Below are positions 21,936-33,714 of a stretch of DNA of 64,000 nt, one piece after another. A program made the translations under genes and the position numbers. This DNA comes from Heterohyrax brucei (taxonomy: Eukaryota > Chordata > Mammalia > Hyracoidea > Procaviidae). The stretch lies in contig CM053166.1 of the NCBI GenBank assembly GCA_028571685.1, positions 59,978,111 to 60,042,110 on the forward strand, written 5' to 3'. The notes under the pieces are model-generated. The model was not told the origin of the DNA. It did no database searches and was given only the letters and a program-made list of their open reading frames with translations. Numbering within the stretch: the stretch's first letter is position 1; each line of letters starts with the position of its first letter.

Positions 21936-23906
21936 ATTTTTTAGCTGGCAATCACTGCCAGCTGCATATGGTGTTTTTGTGATCCTGGGCATTCTGATCC
22001 CCACAGCTCCTTAGCACTGCTGCTGATGAGTTTGATTTCTGTGCTTGTGAGCAGATATTCAGGCATCTCCAAATCTCATGCAGATGGGTATTTTCCCTGA
22101 AGAGAAGTCACAAATGAGCAGGGACTGCCTTGAGTCCCATCTATAGAGATGGTTTACTTTTGTTTCTGTAGTACGAGAAGTTTTTCATTTGTGACTCTTC
22201 TCAATACCTGCTTGCCTTGTTGAAGATACAAAAATGGACCTTTGCATTAGAATTTCCCTCCACATTCCCTGCTCTGACTTGCTTCTCCAATTCCTTCATT
22301 AGAATAAAGTAGTAGGACCATCTTCCCATCAATCCTAGCCTTTCTCTGAGAGAATCAAACCTTCTCTATATTTTCCTTCATTCAGATTTAGAGTGACAAA
22401 CCTCTTCCAAACATTGTTGTCATTATCCATTTTCCATCAGGACCCATCATCTCTATTACAGTATACCAAATACTCATTTTTGCCAAAAGCTACAAGACCA
22501 ATATTAGGATCATATTCAGTTGAAGCTGAGGCCAAAGCTGAAACTCACCATCAAAATATGAATTTCTATTTCATAAGAATAAACATAAAAAATAAGAATG
22601 TTTATTATTAGAAATCCAACAGTTTTCTCTAGTATTGTCAGCTACTCGATTGTTCCTGTGGTCACTAAAATACACATTTATAAAATCAAATAGATGCTTA
22701 CTTTCAAATGAGGTTGCTGGATACACAAGATATTATAAGGCTTATTCTCTCAATGAGAGTTTCTGCTGGAGGTAAAGTTACTGACATTGTATCAAACCTT
22801 CCTTTTTTTCTATTGAGGTCCCTGGGAGGTGTGAATGGTTCATATGCTCAACTGCTAATTGAAAGGCTGGAAATTAGATCTCCAGGCCTTTTTTTCCAAA
22901 GCACCTGCTTTATGAGGCCTGATGACCTACAGCTGAAATATCAGCCATTAAAAAGTCTATGGAGCACAGTTCTACTCTGAATGCACATGGGATTATCATA
23001 ACTCATTAGTCTAGTTGATGACATTTGGTTTCTACAGATTGTATGTTATAACTTCTGGTCTCTTGTTTCTCTAAAATTGGGCATTAACAGACATCTTCTA
23101 AACTTTCTGAAAGATTGCTTCAGTGGGGATATAAGATTTTTGTGAGGCTGGACATCTATGAGAAAAGATGGACTTCTCTGTCTCTCTCTTTCTTCCTCTT
23201 TCTCTACTAATAACCCACGAAAGTTAAGGCTATTTCCTTCTTGTCTCTTGGATTTGAACATTGGTTTATGATGATGATGTACTTTCATTGAAGTGATTCC
23301 CCTGACACCGTGTATTGCTTGAGAAAGATGCTTTCTTAATATTTGCAGAAACAGTCTGACACATTATCTTGTTTAACATTAAACAGTGAAAATGACTTCT
23401 AAAAGACAGAATTATGATATAACCTACTCTCTATTTTTCATCTTGTATCTTCAATGAATCTAATTTTTTATAAAACATTTGTTTGCTCAGAAGGGAAGTA
23501 ATGTTCTTCTGAAATTATCAACTGAATCTCTCTCTTGATGTGATATAAACTATCCATCTATTTTCCACTTATTTAACTATCTGAAAGTTCTTAATCATTA
23601 TCTTCAAATGTAAAACTAACAGCTTTTACAGCATTGTTAATTACAGTAGTATTTAACTTTTGCAAAGATAAATATGCATTTATATTTCAATGGCTTGAAG
23701 GAACTTCAGTGTATAAAGCACATGAGATTTTTGTTATTACTACAAGTTACATCTAAAACATCTAACTGTTTGAATGGGAACATTCAGGTAATAACAATAA
23801 ATCAGAATGATGTGTCTTTCTCATTTGACAAATGTTGCTGTGTTGACTAAATATGAGTAATCTACATTGCCACATGATCATTGATTGTGCACAGAGTACC
23901 AGAAAT

Positions 23907-23927
23907 TATATATGTATATATATATAT
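23907..23927. repeat. (TA)n microsatellite
   Basis: Short alternating TA/TG tract of about 21 bases, directly before a SINE-tail fragment. Confidence 0.8.
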
Positions 23928-23954
23928 GCCAACCAGCCAGCCAAGTGCCATCAA
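23928..23954 (-). mobile_element. Possible micro SINE tail (27 bp)
   Basis: Antisense terminal bases of the SINE variant (gccagccaagtgccatcaa) lie between a (TA)n tract and gtatat. The TSD would be gtatat, but the repetitive flank makes this uncertain. Confidence 0.5.
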
Positions 23955-24195
23955 GTATATTTGGCCTTCCAAGGGACCAGACTAATAAAGATATTGTCTT
24001 AATAGTTTTATAGTGAGTTCAAAGCCTAATGTTGGATATATGAATAGTGTCCATTTTAGATGGCTTTAGGACTGGGTTCAAATCAGCCTTCCTTTGAAAG
24101 GTCACCCTTTCACTTGATCTTAATGATCTTGCTAGCTTACAGGTCTACTACTTCCCTGGTAGCCATACTTCTTAACAAAGGTCCTTACTGTCTGT

Positions 24196-24345
24196 TCTTG
24201 CACTATTCATTCATTCATTCATCAGAAATTCTTTGAGCTTGTGGAGTGTGGCAGGCAGTATGCTAGGTTCTGGGCATATATCTGAGAAGCAATCATTCTC
24301 TTGTTTCAAGCAGCTTCTACTCTAGAGGTAGAAAGACAAAGAAAC
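24196..24345 (-). repeat. L2 3' end, antisense
   Basis: 'attcattcattcattcatca' followed by 'ggcaggcagtatgctaggtt' and 'ctactctagaggtagaaag' follows the antisense L2 3' end order (short terminal repeats, 'gtgccaggcactg'-like, 'acattctagtgg'-like). Confidence 0.65.
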
Positions 24346-25475
24346 ATGAGGTTACTATACACAGTGTGATGAATGCTGTGAGTCAGGAGAGTACAGCATG
24401 CTGTGGGAACTCCTGGGAGTATAATACCTAAGAGGAGTCCTCCTGGGGGTTCATACTGAATAAAACCTTAAAAACTTGCTGGAAGAGAACCAGACAAAAA
24501 AAAAAAAAGTCAAACAGAACAACAATAAAAAATCATTATTTGGTTTTTGTTCCCTTTGCTTACCATAATTGGTATTTTGAAAGACCATTAAATGGATTGA
24601 ATTGTGTCTCCCCGAAATATGGTCTTCTTATCCAGCCACAGCTCTATTCGCAGGTGGTGACTTACCTGGCTGAAATCCATATCCAATGCACTGCTTATAC
24701 ATTTGTTCTTCTTACTCATTAAATTCTGGAGACCTTCTACTCACACACCCATACACCCCAAATCATTCAGCTAACCTTAGTTGTCCCTGTTTTATGTTAC
24801 CTCTTCTCAGACTTCCTCTACATTTTTCTGCCTCTTTGAATTTTCTTTAGCCATAATTTCCACCTTTCAAGACTTTACTATAGTATTTTAAAAAATACTG
24901 TCCCTGCTAATAGAGATTAAATTGTGGATACACAAGACACATTTAGCAAATGTCTCCCAAAGACAGCATGTAAAATTTTCTTCTCTCTATATATTTATTT
25001 GTGAGTTTTAAAATCCACAACTTTATTTTGGAGTAAAATTATGCTACAAATGTTATATTACAGAGAAAAAAAGCTTCAGCTAACTAGCTGGCTATTCAAC
25101 TGTAATTTCTGTCACATATGAGATTTTTGCTGAGATAATGCTACATAGAAAACAATTCTAAAATCTTAGCAGTGTATAAAAACAAGCATTTATTTCTTGC
25201 TCTTGAGTTTTCAGCTTGGCTGAAGGAGCAGTAGGTAGGTAACTGTGACTGAAACTCAGAGATGGGGAGAGTTCCAGCAGGGAACAGGTAGAAGATGAGG
25301 CCTCCTCAGAGTAGTGCTTTCAGTCAGTTTGAGCTCATTAAAACGCGAATTCTGATTCAGTATACTTGAGGTGAAAATGCAAACTCTCAGCAGGGAACTT
25401 ATTAAGACAGCAAATTCTGAGCCAGAGGTTCAAATCAGAATGACCCTTATGCAACAATCAGACACTAGGGAACCT
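24346..25475. other. Mostly unrecognised, small repeat scraps
   Basis: Possible scraps: an MLT1-type LTR start at 24588-24640 (atggattgaattgtgtctcc), an MLT1-like antisense piece near 25130-25230, and an MER5-like piece near 25340-25400 (attctgattcagtatacttg). Each is short and unproven. An A12 run lies at 24496-24507. Confidence 0.35.
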
Positions 25476-25479
25476 CAAA

Positions 25480-25640
25480 GCTTTTTAAGTCAAGAAGTAG
25501 TATGATTTTATTTTAGAAGATAATTCTGATGCTGTGTGTAAGATTGGCTGGAGGTGGAGTTTCCTGGAGTCAGTTGATGTGCCTCTCTGGGAGGCTGTCA
25601 CAGGAGTACAGATGGGAGCTGGTGAATCTGTGAAGCGAGG
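25480..25640 (-). repeat. L2 fragment, antisense
   Basis: Resembles the antisense L2 segment with 'agtatgattttattttagaa' and the following 'gatgctgtgtgtaagattgg' order. Moderate support by eye only. Confidence 0.45.
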
Positions 25641-25955
25641 CATTTCTGGTAAGGATAGAACACAGAGCATACATATAAAGATAGTTCCAGGACACAAAAC
25701 TGGCAGAATTTGGTGGTGTGGTCAATCCAGAGAGCAATGGGAAGGAAAGTCTAGGAAAAAGTCAGGGTTCGGAGCTATCTGGGAAGAGGGTGGAACTGTC
25801 CCAGAATGAGTAAGTGAATACAAAAAAAACAGGGAGTTCAATGAGACCCTTCATGTGCTAAGAAGACCCATTCAAGGTATAAACAGACAGGTATGTTTCT
25901 TCATTTTTTTAGCCAAAGAATTATTTCAGAATGTGGAGAAGTAGCTAGATGATGC
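25641..25955. other. No recognised feature
   Basis: The open frame 25534-25809 (91 codons) crosses the L2-like segment and has no recognisable domain. It is treated as a chance frame. Confidence 0.4.
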
Positions 25956-26070
25956 TAGTTGATGTCAATTATGGCAATTACTATCAGTGAATTTTACAAT
26001 GAATCAAATGTTGTCTGTATGCATGATCTCATTTGATCCTCACAACCCTACAGAATGAGAACTATTAACT

Positions 26071-26452
26071 AGTCCCCTCCAGCTAACTCTGACTCACAGT
26101 GATCTCATGTGCATCAGAGTAGAGCTGTGCTCCATAGGGTTTCCAATGGCTGATTTTTTGGAAGTTGATCACCAGTCCTTTCTCCACAGGCACCTCTCGA
26201 TAAACTCAAACCTCCGACCTTTGAGTTTGCAGCTAAACATGTTAACAGTTTGCAATTACCTGGACCAAAAACAAACAAACCTACTGCCATCAAGTCAATT
26301 CTGACTCATAGTGACTCTATAGACAGAGATGCCACATAAGAGTTTCCAGGGAGCACCAGGAAGATTTGAACTGCTGACCTTTTGGTTGGCAGCTATAGAA
26401 GCCGACCACTACACCACCAGGATTTCCAATTACCCAGAGGCTCTGTACAAAA
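26071..26452 (-). mobile_element. AfroSINE (variant with 'tgtgcatcagagtagag'), interrupted
   Basis: Antisense SINE with tail 'gctaactctgactcacagtg', core 'gctccatagggtttccaatg', 'gctgattttttggaagttga', the B-box side 'aaactcaaacctccgacc', and the head continuing at 26428 (aattacccagaggctctg) after the nested SINE. Imperfect TSD: agaatgagaactattaac (about 26052-26069) and agaatgatcactaac (26453-26467). Confidence 0.8.
26261..26427 (-). mobile_element. AfroSINE nested in an older AfroSINE
   Basis: Complete antisense copy: 'cctactgccatcaagtcaat', 'tctgactcatagtgactcta', the head 'ccactacaccaccaggattt'. TSD aattacc at 26254-26260 and 26428-26434, inside the head of the older SINE. Confidence 0.88.
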
Positions 26453-26693
26453 AGAATGATCACTAACCCCATTTCACAGATGAAAATCTTTACATGTACA
26501 TTTGGTAAGGTTTAAAAAACACATAGCTGATAAATGGCAAACTGGAAATTTGATCACAGGTGTTTCTCTTTCCAAAGCCTGCACTGTTTTTCATTTCGCT
26601 ACACTACCTTCCCCTCCTCAGCCCCCTCTTCACCTCTGCTCTCCATTCTGGTGAGGCGGCTGGGCCTGTATTCAATAAAGCAAGCTGGCCTTT

Positions 26694-26922
26694 GCCTGTA
26701 GGCACAGATGGCTTAACAACTAAGCAAGGTGTGCATAGACTTACTTACTAATTGTGATTATTTGCTAATCTGTGGTGCACAATTTCACATATTTGTAATG
26801 TACAATTTTACATGGATTTCACTGCAGGTGGAACTCAAGTGAAATTGTGCGCTATGGATTAGTAAGTAAGCACAAATAAGCCAGTGCATTCCTTGCTTAC
26901 TGAGTCACCTGTCTGTGCTTGG
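26694..26922. mobile_element. Palindromic MITE-like element
   Basis: The two ends are inverted copies of each other. Around 26712-26787 the text runs taagcaaggtgtgca, cttacttactaat, gtgcacaatttcac. Around 26838-26905 the reverse complement gives taagcaaggaatgca, cttacttactaat, gcgcacaatttcac in the same order. Outer parts (aggcacagatgg / aagcacagacagg) also correspond. A ~50-base centre joins the arms. This looks like a non-autonomous DNA transposon with long terminal inverted repeats. No transposase, family not recognised. Confidence 0.6.
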
Positions 26923-27088
26923 AAAACCTGGTTGTATACTGGTTAAGTGCTATGGCAGCAAACCAAAGGATTGGCAGTTCAAATCCACCAGGCACTCCTT
27001 GAATACTCTGTGGGGCAGTTCTACTCCATCCTATAGGGACGCTGTGAATCTGAATTGATTTGATGGCAGTGGATTTGGTTTGGTTTTC
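26922..27088 (+). mobile_element. AfroSINE
   Basis: Sense copy: head 'aaaacctggttgtatactgg', B-box-like 'ggcagttcaaatccacc', core 'ggggcagttctactccatcc', tail 'gaattgatttgatggcagtg' and 'gatttggtttgg'. It directly abuts the palindromic element on its left. Confidence 0.88.
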
Positions 27089-27234
27089 ACAGTTCCCTGG
27101 CGTTCTCTTGAGATGTTTTGAATCATACAATCATATAATCTTTGTTTTACACAGTTCTTGTTTGATTGATTGATTTGGTTGCCACGGCTTTGTGACAATT
27201 ACCTTCTTAGTTAATACGGTTAAATTCTTACATC

Positions 27235-27410
27235 GAGTAGTATTATTTACCTCACAAGTACCTTTTGCATGCATTTTCTCGTTGGTTCTTCACAAAAATC
27301 CTACGGGAAATTCAGGGTGGGTATTATGACCATCACTTTTTAGTACTAAGATTGAAAAGCTTTGTTCATATAAAAGACACAGAATAAATATGAAACACTA
27401 GTCTCTCCTG
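27235..27410 (-). repeat. MIR, antisense
   Basis: 'gcattttctcgttggttctt' then 'cacaaaaatcctacgggaaa' and 'attatgaccatcacttttta' follow the antisense MIR order (cacaacaaccctatgagg-like block). Diverged. Confidence 0.5.
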
Positions 27411-27419
27411 CAACTACTT

Positions 27420-27525
27420 GGAACTATAGCTTGAAAGCAGCCACATTGGCTGTATTCCGACAAAACTTTATTTAGATGGACAAGTGTTTAGGTGTACTTG
27501 ATCTGTGGGCCATAGTTTAATGAAC
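27420..27525. repeat. hAT-like DNA transposon scrap
   Basis: Shares blocks with 32145-32345 ('cagccacattggc', 'aaaactttatttag', 'gggccatagttt'), a non-autonomous element family common in placental genomes. Family name not certain. Confidence 0.4.
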
Positions 27526-27624
27526 CCTTTTAGTTCTAGGTGAATATTTTTCCATTAAAAATGGTTAAACGATCATTCCAAGTCCGCAGAGCCTGTAGAA
27601 GTAGTAATGGAACCCAGACCACCT

Positions 27625-28115
27625 GCTTGATTTATTCACTCAATGAATACTTACTGAGTCTTTACTATGTATATACAACATTTCTAAGTACTAGGGACAA
27701 AAAAGTTCCCAATTTCCAAGTAGCTTGCATATTTTGGGGAGCAAGGTGATGAACAAGTAAATGAACAAACAAAACAACTTAAAAAAGTGAAAAATGCTGC
27801 AAAGAACATAAAGCATAGATAAACAGGAGATGACTTTAACTATGGAGATCTCAGAAAGCCTGTCTGAAGCAGAAACATTTAAGCTGAAATCTAGAGGCTG
27901 AGCGTAAGTCAAGTATGCAGAAATTTAGGGAAGGTCATTTCAGGTATACGGAATAGCTAGTGGAGAAAACAGAACAAAAACTAACATGGCTATAGAAAAG
28001 TGAACCAGGGGCAGAATAAGACCTGAAAATAAACAGGAGCCAGATAAGGACAGGAATTGTAAATCATGGCAAAGAATTTGGATTTTATTCTAAGTGGGAA
28101 ACCAGTGCTTTCCTA
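27625..28115 (-). repeat. L2, antisense
   Basis: Starts with 'tttattcactcaatgaatac' and 'ttactgagtctttactatgt'. It continues through 'cagaaagcctgtctgaagca', 'tttaagctgaaatctagagg' and 'ggaattgtaaatcatggcaa' to 'ggattttattctaagtggga', the antisense order of the L2 3' region. Confidence 0.6.
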
Positions 28116-29028
28116 ACTGTAACACATGGTTTTTAAATCTCTTTGTGTCTCCTCTGTTGCCCAAACACATGGTAAACATGGTCATAGTATACTGGTTGAT
28201 CGATGGGTTCTGTCACTCAAGCTCCTTCAAGGCATAAAAGATCCAGAAACATGCTGGGCTCATTAAAGACCCTTGAGAGGAGACACATTAATAGACCCTC
28301 TTGCTTTGGGGGTTTCCAAGAAGACTATGACTAATACATTTGTCCAAGGAAATTGTAGGGATAGCACAGTGACCCTTTGTTCTCCCTTGAGGTAGTGCTG
28401 AGTGCCATCCAGCTCATCTGCTCTGTCCAGGGCTTCCTGCCTAGAGGCTCTGCTACCATTTTCCATGCCAAAATGCTCCAAAAGCCTTGAGTAAGACATC
28501 TCTTGGTCAGCATAAACCATCACAGCGGATCAAGAGTTTTGTGGTGACCTAGGCCTAAGTATATTTAAATATACAATTGAATAGCTAATCATTAAGCTTT
28601 TCTGTCTTGGTTTTCTCATCCATAAACTCAAGAAGTTGTTGGATAAGGAAAATGATATTGTTAGAGGCCTGGAACACTGTCTATGCTCACTGAAAGTCAG
28701 TTGCTTCCTTCTCAAATACTCTTGTATTTAGTTTAGCATTTTCATTTTATTACGGCTTAAAGAACTAAAAATTACAGCATGACTTTAAAGTAACCAGAAT
28801 TGTAACAAAGCAGTTGGACAATTTCTGAAATGCTTGAGTTTTTAGACAGCATTGTGGTTGTGGAACACTGTGATGCTCCTTTTCCCAGATCCCCCTTCAA
28901 AGAAAGACTGGTAGCTCCAGCCATTGGGAGTGCTGTCAGCAGTCAGCCTGTCAGTGGCCATACCAAGGTCACATCCTTGCCACATGGCCCACTTCCAATT
29001 ATTGATTGGTGAGGGAGTACAAATATCT
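28116..29028. other. No recognised gene
   Basis: Chance frames only (up to 86 codons on the minus strand at 28263-28523, no recognisable domain). No repeat family recognised. Confidence 0.4.
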
Positions 29029-29041
29029 GACTATCTTGACC

Positions 29042-29088
29042 ATGAGTCAGAGTTGACTCAATAGCAGCAAGTTTATTTGGTTTGGTTT
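29042..29088 (+). mobile_element. Micro-insertion: SINE 3' tail only (47 bp)
   Basis: Starts at 'atgagtcagagttgactcaa' and ends in 'ggtttggttt', the sense SINE tail without core or head. Flanked by gactatcttgacc (29029-29041) and gattatctcgacc (29089-29101), 11 of 13 bases matching. Confidence 0.8.
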
Positions 29089-29101
29089 GATTATCTCGAC
29101 C

Positions 29102-29855
29102 CAAACTGGCACAATTCTAAAAGTTCCAGAGTTCCTTGAAGCTATTGTTGAGCATACATCACAGCTCAATTTCACCTTCTATTTAGTCCTACTTGTTCCT
29201 TTTTTCCCCATAGCTGTTGATCCTAAGATCACTCCCTAAACAAATATTTGGAGTGTTAAACTCCATCTCAGAGTTTGCCTTCAGGAAAAGCCAACCTACA
29301 CAAATTATGTACAGGTGTTTTGCTTTCTTAGCATTCCTGAGAACTTCTCTTAGTGAATTTGGTGTTCTTATAAAGTATTCCTCAATATTTGCTAGCATTT
29401 TATGTCCTGTATCTATCTAAAAGAATATGTAACACACGTACTGTTTAGAATGTTTTCTCCATAAGCTTTAAAAATGACACAGAAGTTAAATATTTACTCA
29501 CATATCTAGAACATGCAGTTTCTCCAACTGAAAGAATTTTAAGAGATCTTTGATTACTGAATGCTCATTACTTAAACATGAATGACATGGGATCTGGATC
29601 CTGTGGGAGATTGATCACAGAGGTAGTTATTTATGAGGTTATATATCATATCAACATGCAAAGGAGGGAGAACGGAATACTGAAATTAGAGTGATTAATT
29701 CAAGCTAGAAAGATTAAGAATTTCAGAAAAATATAAAAGAGAAAACATAGTATATTTGTTACATTCCCAAATAACCTGAGAGTTTGCAAATACTTTTAAA
29801 TGCATGTAAATGGCAGCATATGTCCTCATCTAGAGTGTCCTTGGATAAATTAAAC
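29102..29855. other. No recognised feature
   Basis: AT-rich, with overlapping chance frames on both strands near 29189-29420. Nothing recognised. Confidence 0.4.
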
Positions 29856-29950
29856 TTGGAGAGGTTAAATGAGGGTTATTGTGATGATTAAATGAGGAGG
29901 TGGGTGGACAACACATGGTAGGCACTCAATAAATGCTAGTTGTTGCTGTT
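29856..29950 (+). repeat. MIR 3' part
   Basis: 'gtgatgattaaatgaggagg' followed by 'ggtaggcactcaataaatgc' is the sense 3' part of MIR, ending in a short (TTGCTG)n run. Confidence 0.75.
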
Positions 29951-30549
29951 GCTGTTATTCAAAGTGGCATCTGGCTAACAGTCCCCAAGGAAACCTCTGT
30001 CAACATCTAACAAAAACACTATTGAAGGCTTAGTGGGAAAAATAAAGCTCCTAACATGGAAAATAAGACTGATAGGTAATATAATAGCAGAACCTTGAAG
30101 AAGCTGGAATTTATTCTTGTATAGCAGGAGCTGGGTTAGTGCAAGTTCATGGTACAACTAGGATTACCTCAAGAAACAAAGATATCAAGGTAGAAAAGGT
30201 AGAAAAGTATTTTGTGCTTCAGTAACCATCTCTCCACTAACCTACAGCTTCGGGATTTGATTTAGCCAGAAACTTGGGCATCTATGCTTCTTTTCTGATG
30301 GGTATGAAAGAGAGTACGTCTACTAGCAACAGCATTGTAAGACATTACTTACAAGGGTAAACAATTTATAAAGGGGTAGTTAAAGGAAAAAATCCAGATA
30401 GCAGTGTATGCTGGGAACTGTTTTTAATATAACATATCAGTTAAGAGTACTAGAGAACCAAACCACAGGGTAGGAAAAAGATGCTACCTCATATGGTACA
30501 AAGATACACAAAATTAAATTTTGCTTGAACTTGTATATCAAACTGTTGT
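29951..30549. other. No recognised feature
   Basis: No gene, repeat or structured element recognised. Confidence 0.4.
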
Positions 30550-30632
30550 TGTGCAAGTCTTCCTCTTCCAGTTGATTCTTACTCATGGTGTCTCCATGTG
30601 TGTCAGAGTAGAAATTTCCAAATTTCACCACT
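30550..30632 (-). mobile_element. AfroSINE fragment, antisense
   Basis: Tail and core only: 'ccagttgattcttactcatg' and 'ctccatgtgtgtcagagtag', then it stops before the head. Variant with the 'tgtgtcagagtagaa' block. Confidence 0.7.
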
Positions 30633-31180
30633 AGCAAAGGGCAGTGTGTAGGACCAAGGACTAACAAAAGATGAATAAAGAAAAAGAACAATGAGGCATG
30701 TGAAATATACTGCAGAACAAGGGAACAGAAACATTATCTAGAAGACTCAGAAGAATAAGAAACTTCTGATAATGATCTACCAGTGAATTCAGAAGAAAAC
30801 TTCAGGAACCTACTTGACATTTGCAACAGAGCACAAGGAGACATAGACTTCATGAAACAGCTGTGGAATATTAAAAAAACAAGATATAATTTAAAATGGA
30901 TTGCAAATTCAAACAAAATTGTCAAAAATATTCCAAAATGAAAGAGACATGATTTTTAATAAAGATGGTAGATAAAAAAACTATTATGCTATTAGTAAAA
31001 ACTGAGAAGATGAATGGGGCCAGACAGTAGGGCCAGGAATGTAAGACTGGACCGCATCCTATGTCCCAAACAGGGGAGACTTGAATGACATTTCACTTCT
31101 CATTTACACAGATTACAGAAATAGAAAATAAGTTGTTGAAGAAAAATAATTTATAAATAACCATTAGCATAATTAAAATC
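30633..31180. other. No recognised feature
   Basis: A-rich decayed sequence, possibly old L1, without a landmark I can rely on. Confidence 0.35.
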
Positions 31181-31184
31181 AGTT

Positions 31185-31372
31185 AACTTCCCTGGGTGAT
31201 GCAAAATGTTGGAGGTTTGAGTCTACCTAGAGGTACTTTGGAATAAATGTCTGATGTCTGGTGATCTACTTTTGAAAAATCAGCCATTGAAAGCCCTGTG
31301 GCGCAGAGATCTTTTCTGACACACATGAGGTCACCATGAGTTGGAATTGATTTGATGACAACTGGTATTGTC
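31185..31372 (+). mobile_element. AfroSINE (variant), sense
   Basis: Head 'ccctgggtgatgcaaaatg', 'ggaggtttgagtctacctag' (B-box side), 'ctggtgatctacttttgaaa', 'aatcagccattgaaagccct', and tail 'caccatgagttggaattgat'. It carries the 'tctgacacacatgaggtcac' block of the variant. Confidence 0.8.
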
Positions 31373-31379
31373 AAAAAGC

Positions 31380-33210
31380 ATAAAACAATGGCAACTAGAA
31401 CAAATAATTAAAAAATACAGAGGTATAGAATAAGGTGACAGGAGTCAAATTAGTAATAACAATAAATGTAAGTAGGTTAAACAATTAGTTTTCAAAGTTT
31501 TAAGCACTTGGATCTTATTTTCAAGTGAAATTCTGTGTTTAATCCCAAATTACAGAAGTATACATTTTTCATCACATTTATTAATTGTGAAGTCAATTAA
31601 TGAGAACTAAGTTAACGAGAAAGTAGCCTCCACTGTGTGCGTACCACCTTCTTGGACCATTGATTTATCTGAAAATAATCTATAATTCAAATGTGAGTTC
31701 ACCAAAATACAATTCACTTTTTTTATTAGAACTTGACAAAATGAATCTGAAGAACACTTGGGGAAAAAGAAAATATGAAAACCTAAAAAGAGGAGTATGA
31801 GCTGTGTAAAGCTGATATACCAGATATTAAAATGTATGGAAAAACTCTAATAATTAAAAGTATGATAGAGCCCCAGAGTATAAATAAAAAAAAATCCAAG
31901 TATATTTGCATGTGTATCTGTGTTTATACACACAAAAGTTACAATTCAATCCAGTTGGAAATTATTAACGATGGTTAATCATTTGAGAAAAAGCATGAAA
32001 TCAAAAAAATTAATCATAAATGTATCAAAAATAGAAATTTAAAAAGTGAAGCCATAAACATAAGGGTAGAACACAAGAGAAAACAAAATATAGAAAACAG
32101 TATGGTCTTGTGGTATAGAATCACTTTCAAAGCATAACATCAGTGGTTAGTACCAGATGTCATCAAACTACAGCCAGATATCTGTCCAAAAATAGAACAT
32201 GGCCATGCTCACTAATTTGCATATCATCCATGACTGCATTCCTGCTATGAAGGCAGAGTTGCGTAGTAGCCACAGAGACTATATGGCCAGCGAAGCCTAG
32301 AATATTTATTCCCCGGACTTTAAAGAAAAAGTTTGCTGATTCTTGGCATGAACCGTAACATAATTTTATGCTGTCAAATCTAATTAAAAAGTTCCAACTT
32401 TGACATGAAAAATAACATCATAAAAAATAAAGAGCTAGAAAGAATATTTGCAATACATATGGCACAAAAACGACTGGAGTATATCTGATAGATGTATAAA
32501 CAGTTTTTACTAGGTAGTAAGAAAATTTGTACATAGAAAAATGGGCCAAAGACAGAAACAGGCAGTGCTTAGCACTCTAATTATAAGGAACTAGTAAAGT
32601 CATGACAAAAATATCAACTCTCACTAGTATGTAAGGAAGTGATACTTTCTAAAAATAGCACACATGTATATTGGGATTTACTAACACTTCCACTTCCACC
32701 AGTGATTTGACAAATAAAGACAAGGAAAATACTTAGAGTCAGGAAAATTCGGGGGAAAAACAAATGAAAAAACCTCTTATGAACTATTAGTTGTTGTGTA
32801 AACTCAGGGGGTGGGATTGGCAGCATGTACGAAAAGGTTTAAAGTGTGTAGCTTTTGATATAGCAACTGAACCCTTAGGAAATAATTGAGAAGGGCAAAT
32901 ATTTAGCTCTGAGGATATTTAGTTCAGGATTGTACATGATGGTAAAATATTGGAAGCACCTTTAATGTAAAAGGACAGTACATTGCTTGAGTAAATTATC
33001 AGCCATAGGATGAAATATTCTTATTAAAAATTATGTTACTAAACACTACTTTATATAGCCCAACTCAAAGAGGAAAAAACTGAACGTATCCTAATTGCAT
33101 CTTTGAAAAGAAATGCACATAAAGATCTGTGGCAAAGTATAAATTGGTTAATACTAGTTATAGCTGCTTTGTGGAATAACAGATGATTTTTATTTTCTCC
33201 CCTTCACTTA
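31380..33210 (+). mobile_element. Old L1M relic, interrupted
   Basis: Scattered L1 ORF2 C-terminal and 3' landmarks: 'gctgatataccagatattaa' near 31811, 'gagctagaaagaatatttgc' near 32430, 'aaaaatgggccaaagacaga' near 32538 and 'aaaatattggaagcaccttt' near 32944. A hAT-like element interrupts it at 32145-32345. No frames remain. Confidence 0.55.
32145..32345. mobile_element. hAT-like non-autonomous DNA transposon
   Basis: Blocks 'atagaacatggccatgctca', 'tatgaaggcagagttgcgta', 'cacagagactatatggccag' and 'aaagtttgctgattcttggc' in the order of a common placental hAT-type element. Family name from memory is not certain. Confidence 0.5.
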
Positions 33211-33714
33211 TTCATATGTGTTTTATCAAACTCTCTCATCTCTGTGGGGTACAAACAGGAAATGGTTGTAACTCTCCTCAACTTCACTGTATAAAACTCC
33301 TCCTCTGCTGGGTCACAGATTCCTTGAGGACATCTTGAGATGATTCCTTAACTTTGTTTTTGGATATTAAAAATTTGTCCATTTCATTTACCATTCAGAG
33401 CTCTTCTGTTTTCCTAAGAGTCTGCCATGATTGTAGTGTAAGGGGCCTGAAGTGAACATGGCATGTGGTAGGCTCCTCTGGACTGTCTCCTGCCCATCTC
33501 CTTCCAATCCTTGCCACTGGCTTCTCTGGCACATGTGTCAAGTTGTGGGTGAGGAGGGAGAGGAAGGCTTATAGGAAAAGAGCAAATTACTTAGGCAGCT
33601 ATCTGCTCTCAGTTGTTGCTTTTTCTGACAGGTCCCTGATAACCTCTGTGTGACCAGGTCTAAACACACTCTCTCTCTCAAAGGGCTCATGAGATATTTG
33701 CCACCTGACATTTT
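33211..33714. other. No recognised feature
   Basis: Chance frames only. Nothing recognised. Confidence 0.4.

Larger units (their letters stand above)
21936..24195. other. No recognised gene; unique-looking DNA
   Basis: No frame above 90 codons with any recognisable domain, and no repeat family recognised apart from the (TA)n tract and micro-insertion near 23907-23954. Confidence 0.4.
25960..26560 (-). repeat. MIR, antisense, split by two nested SINEs
   Basis: Left part 25970-26070 ('atctcatttgatcctcacaa' then 'ccctacagaatgagaactat') and right part 26453-26560 ('aaccccatttcacagatgaa', 'cacatagctgataaatggca') are consecutive pieces of an antisense MIR core. The two AfroSINEs between them were inserted later, the second inside the first. 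Confidence 0.75.

Noticed and set aside
21950-21975. Short perfect palindrome (agctggca / tgccagct)
   Set aside because: Eight-base arms are expected by chance in 64 kb and nothing around it suggests function.
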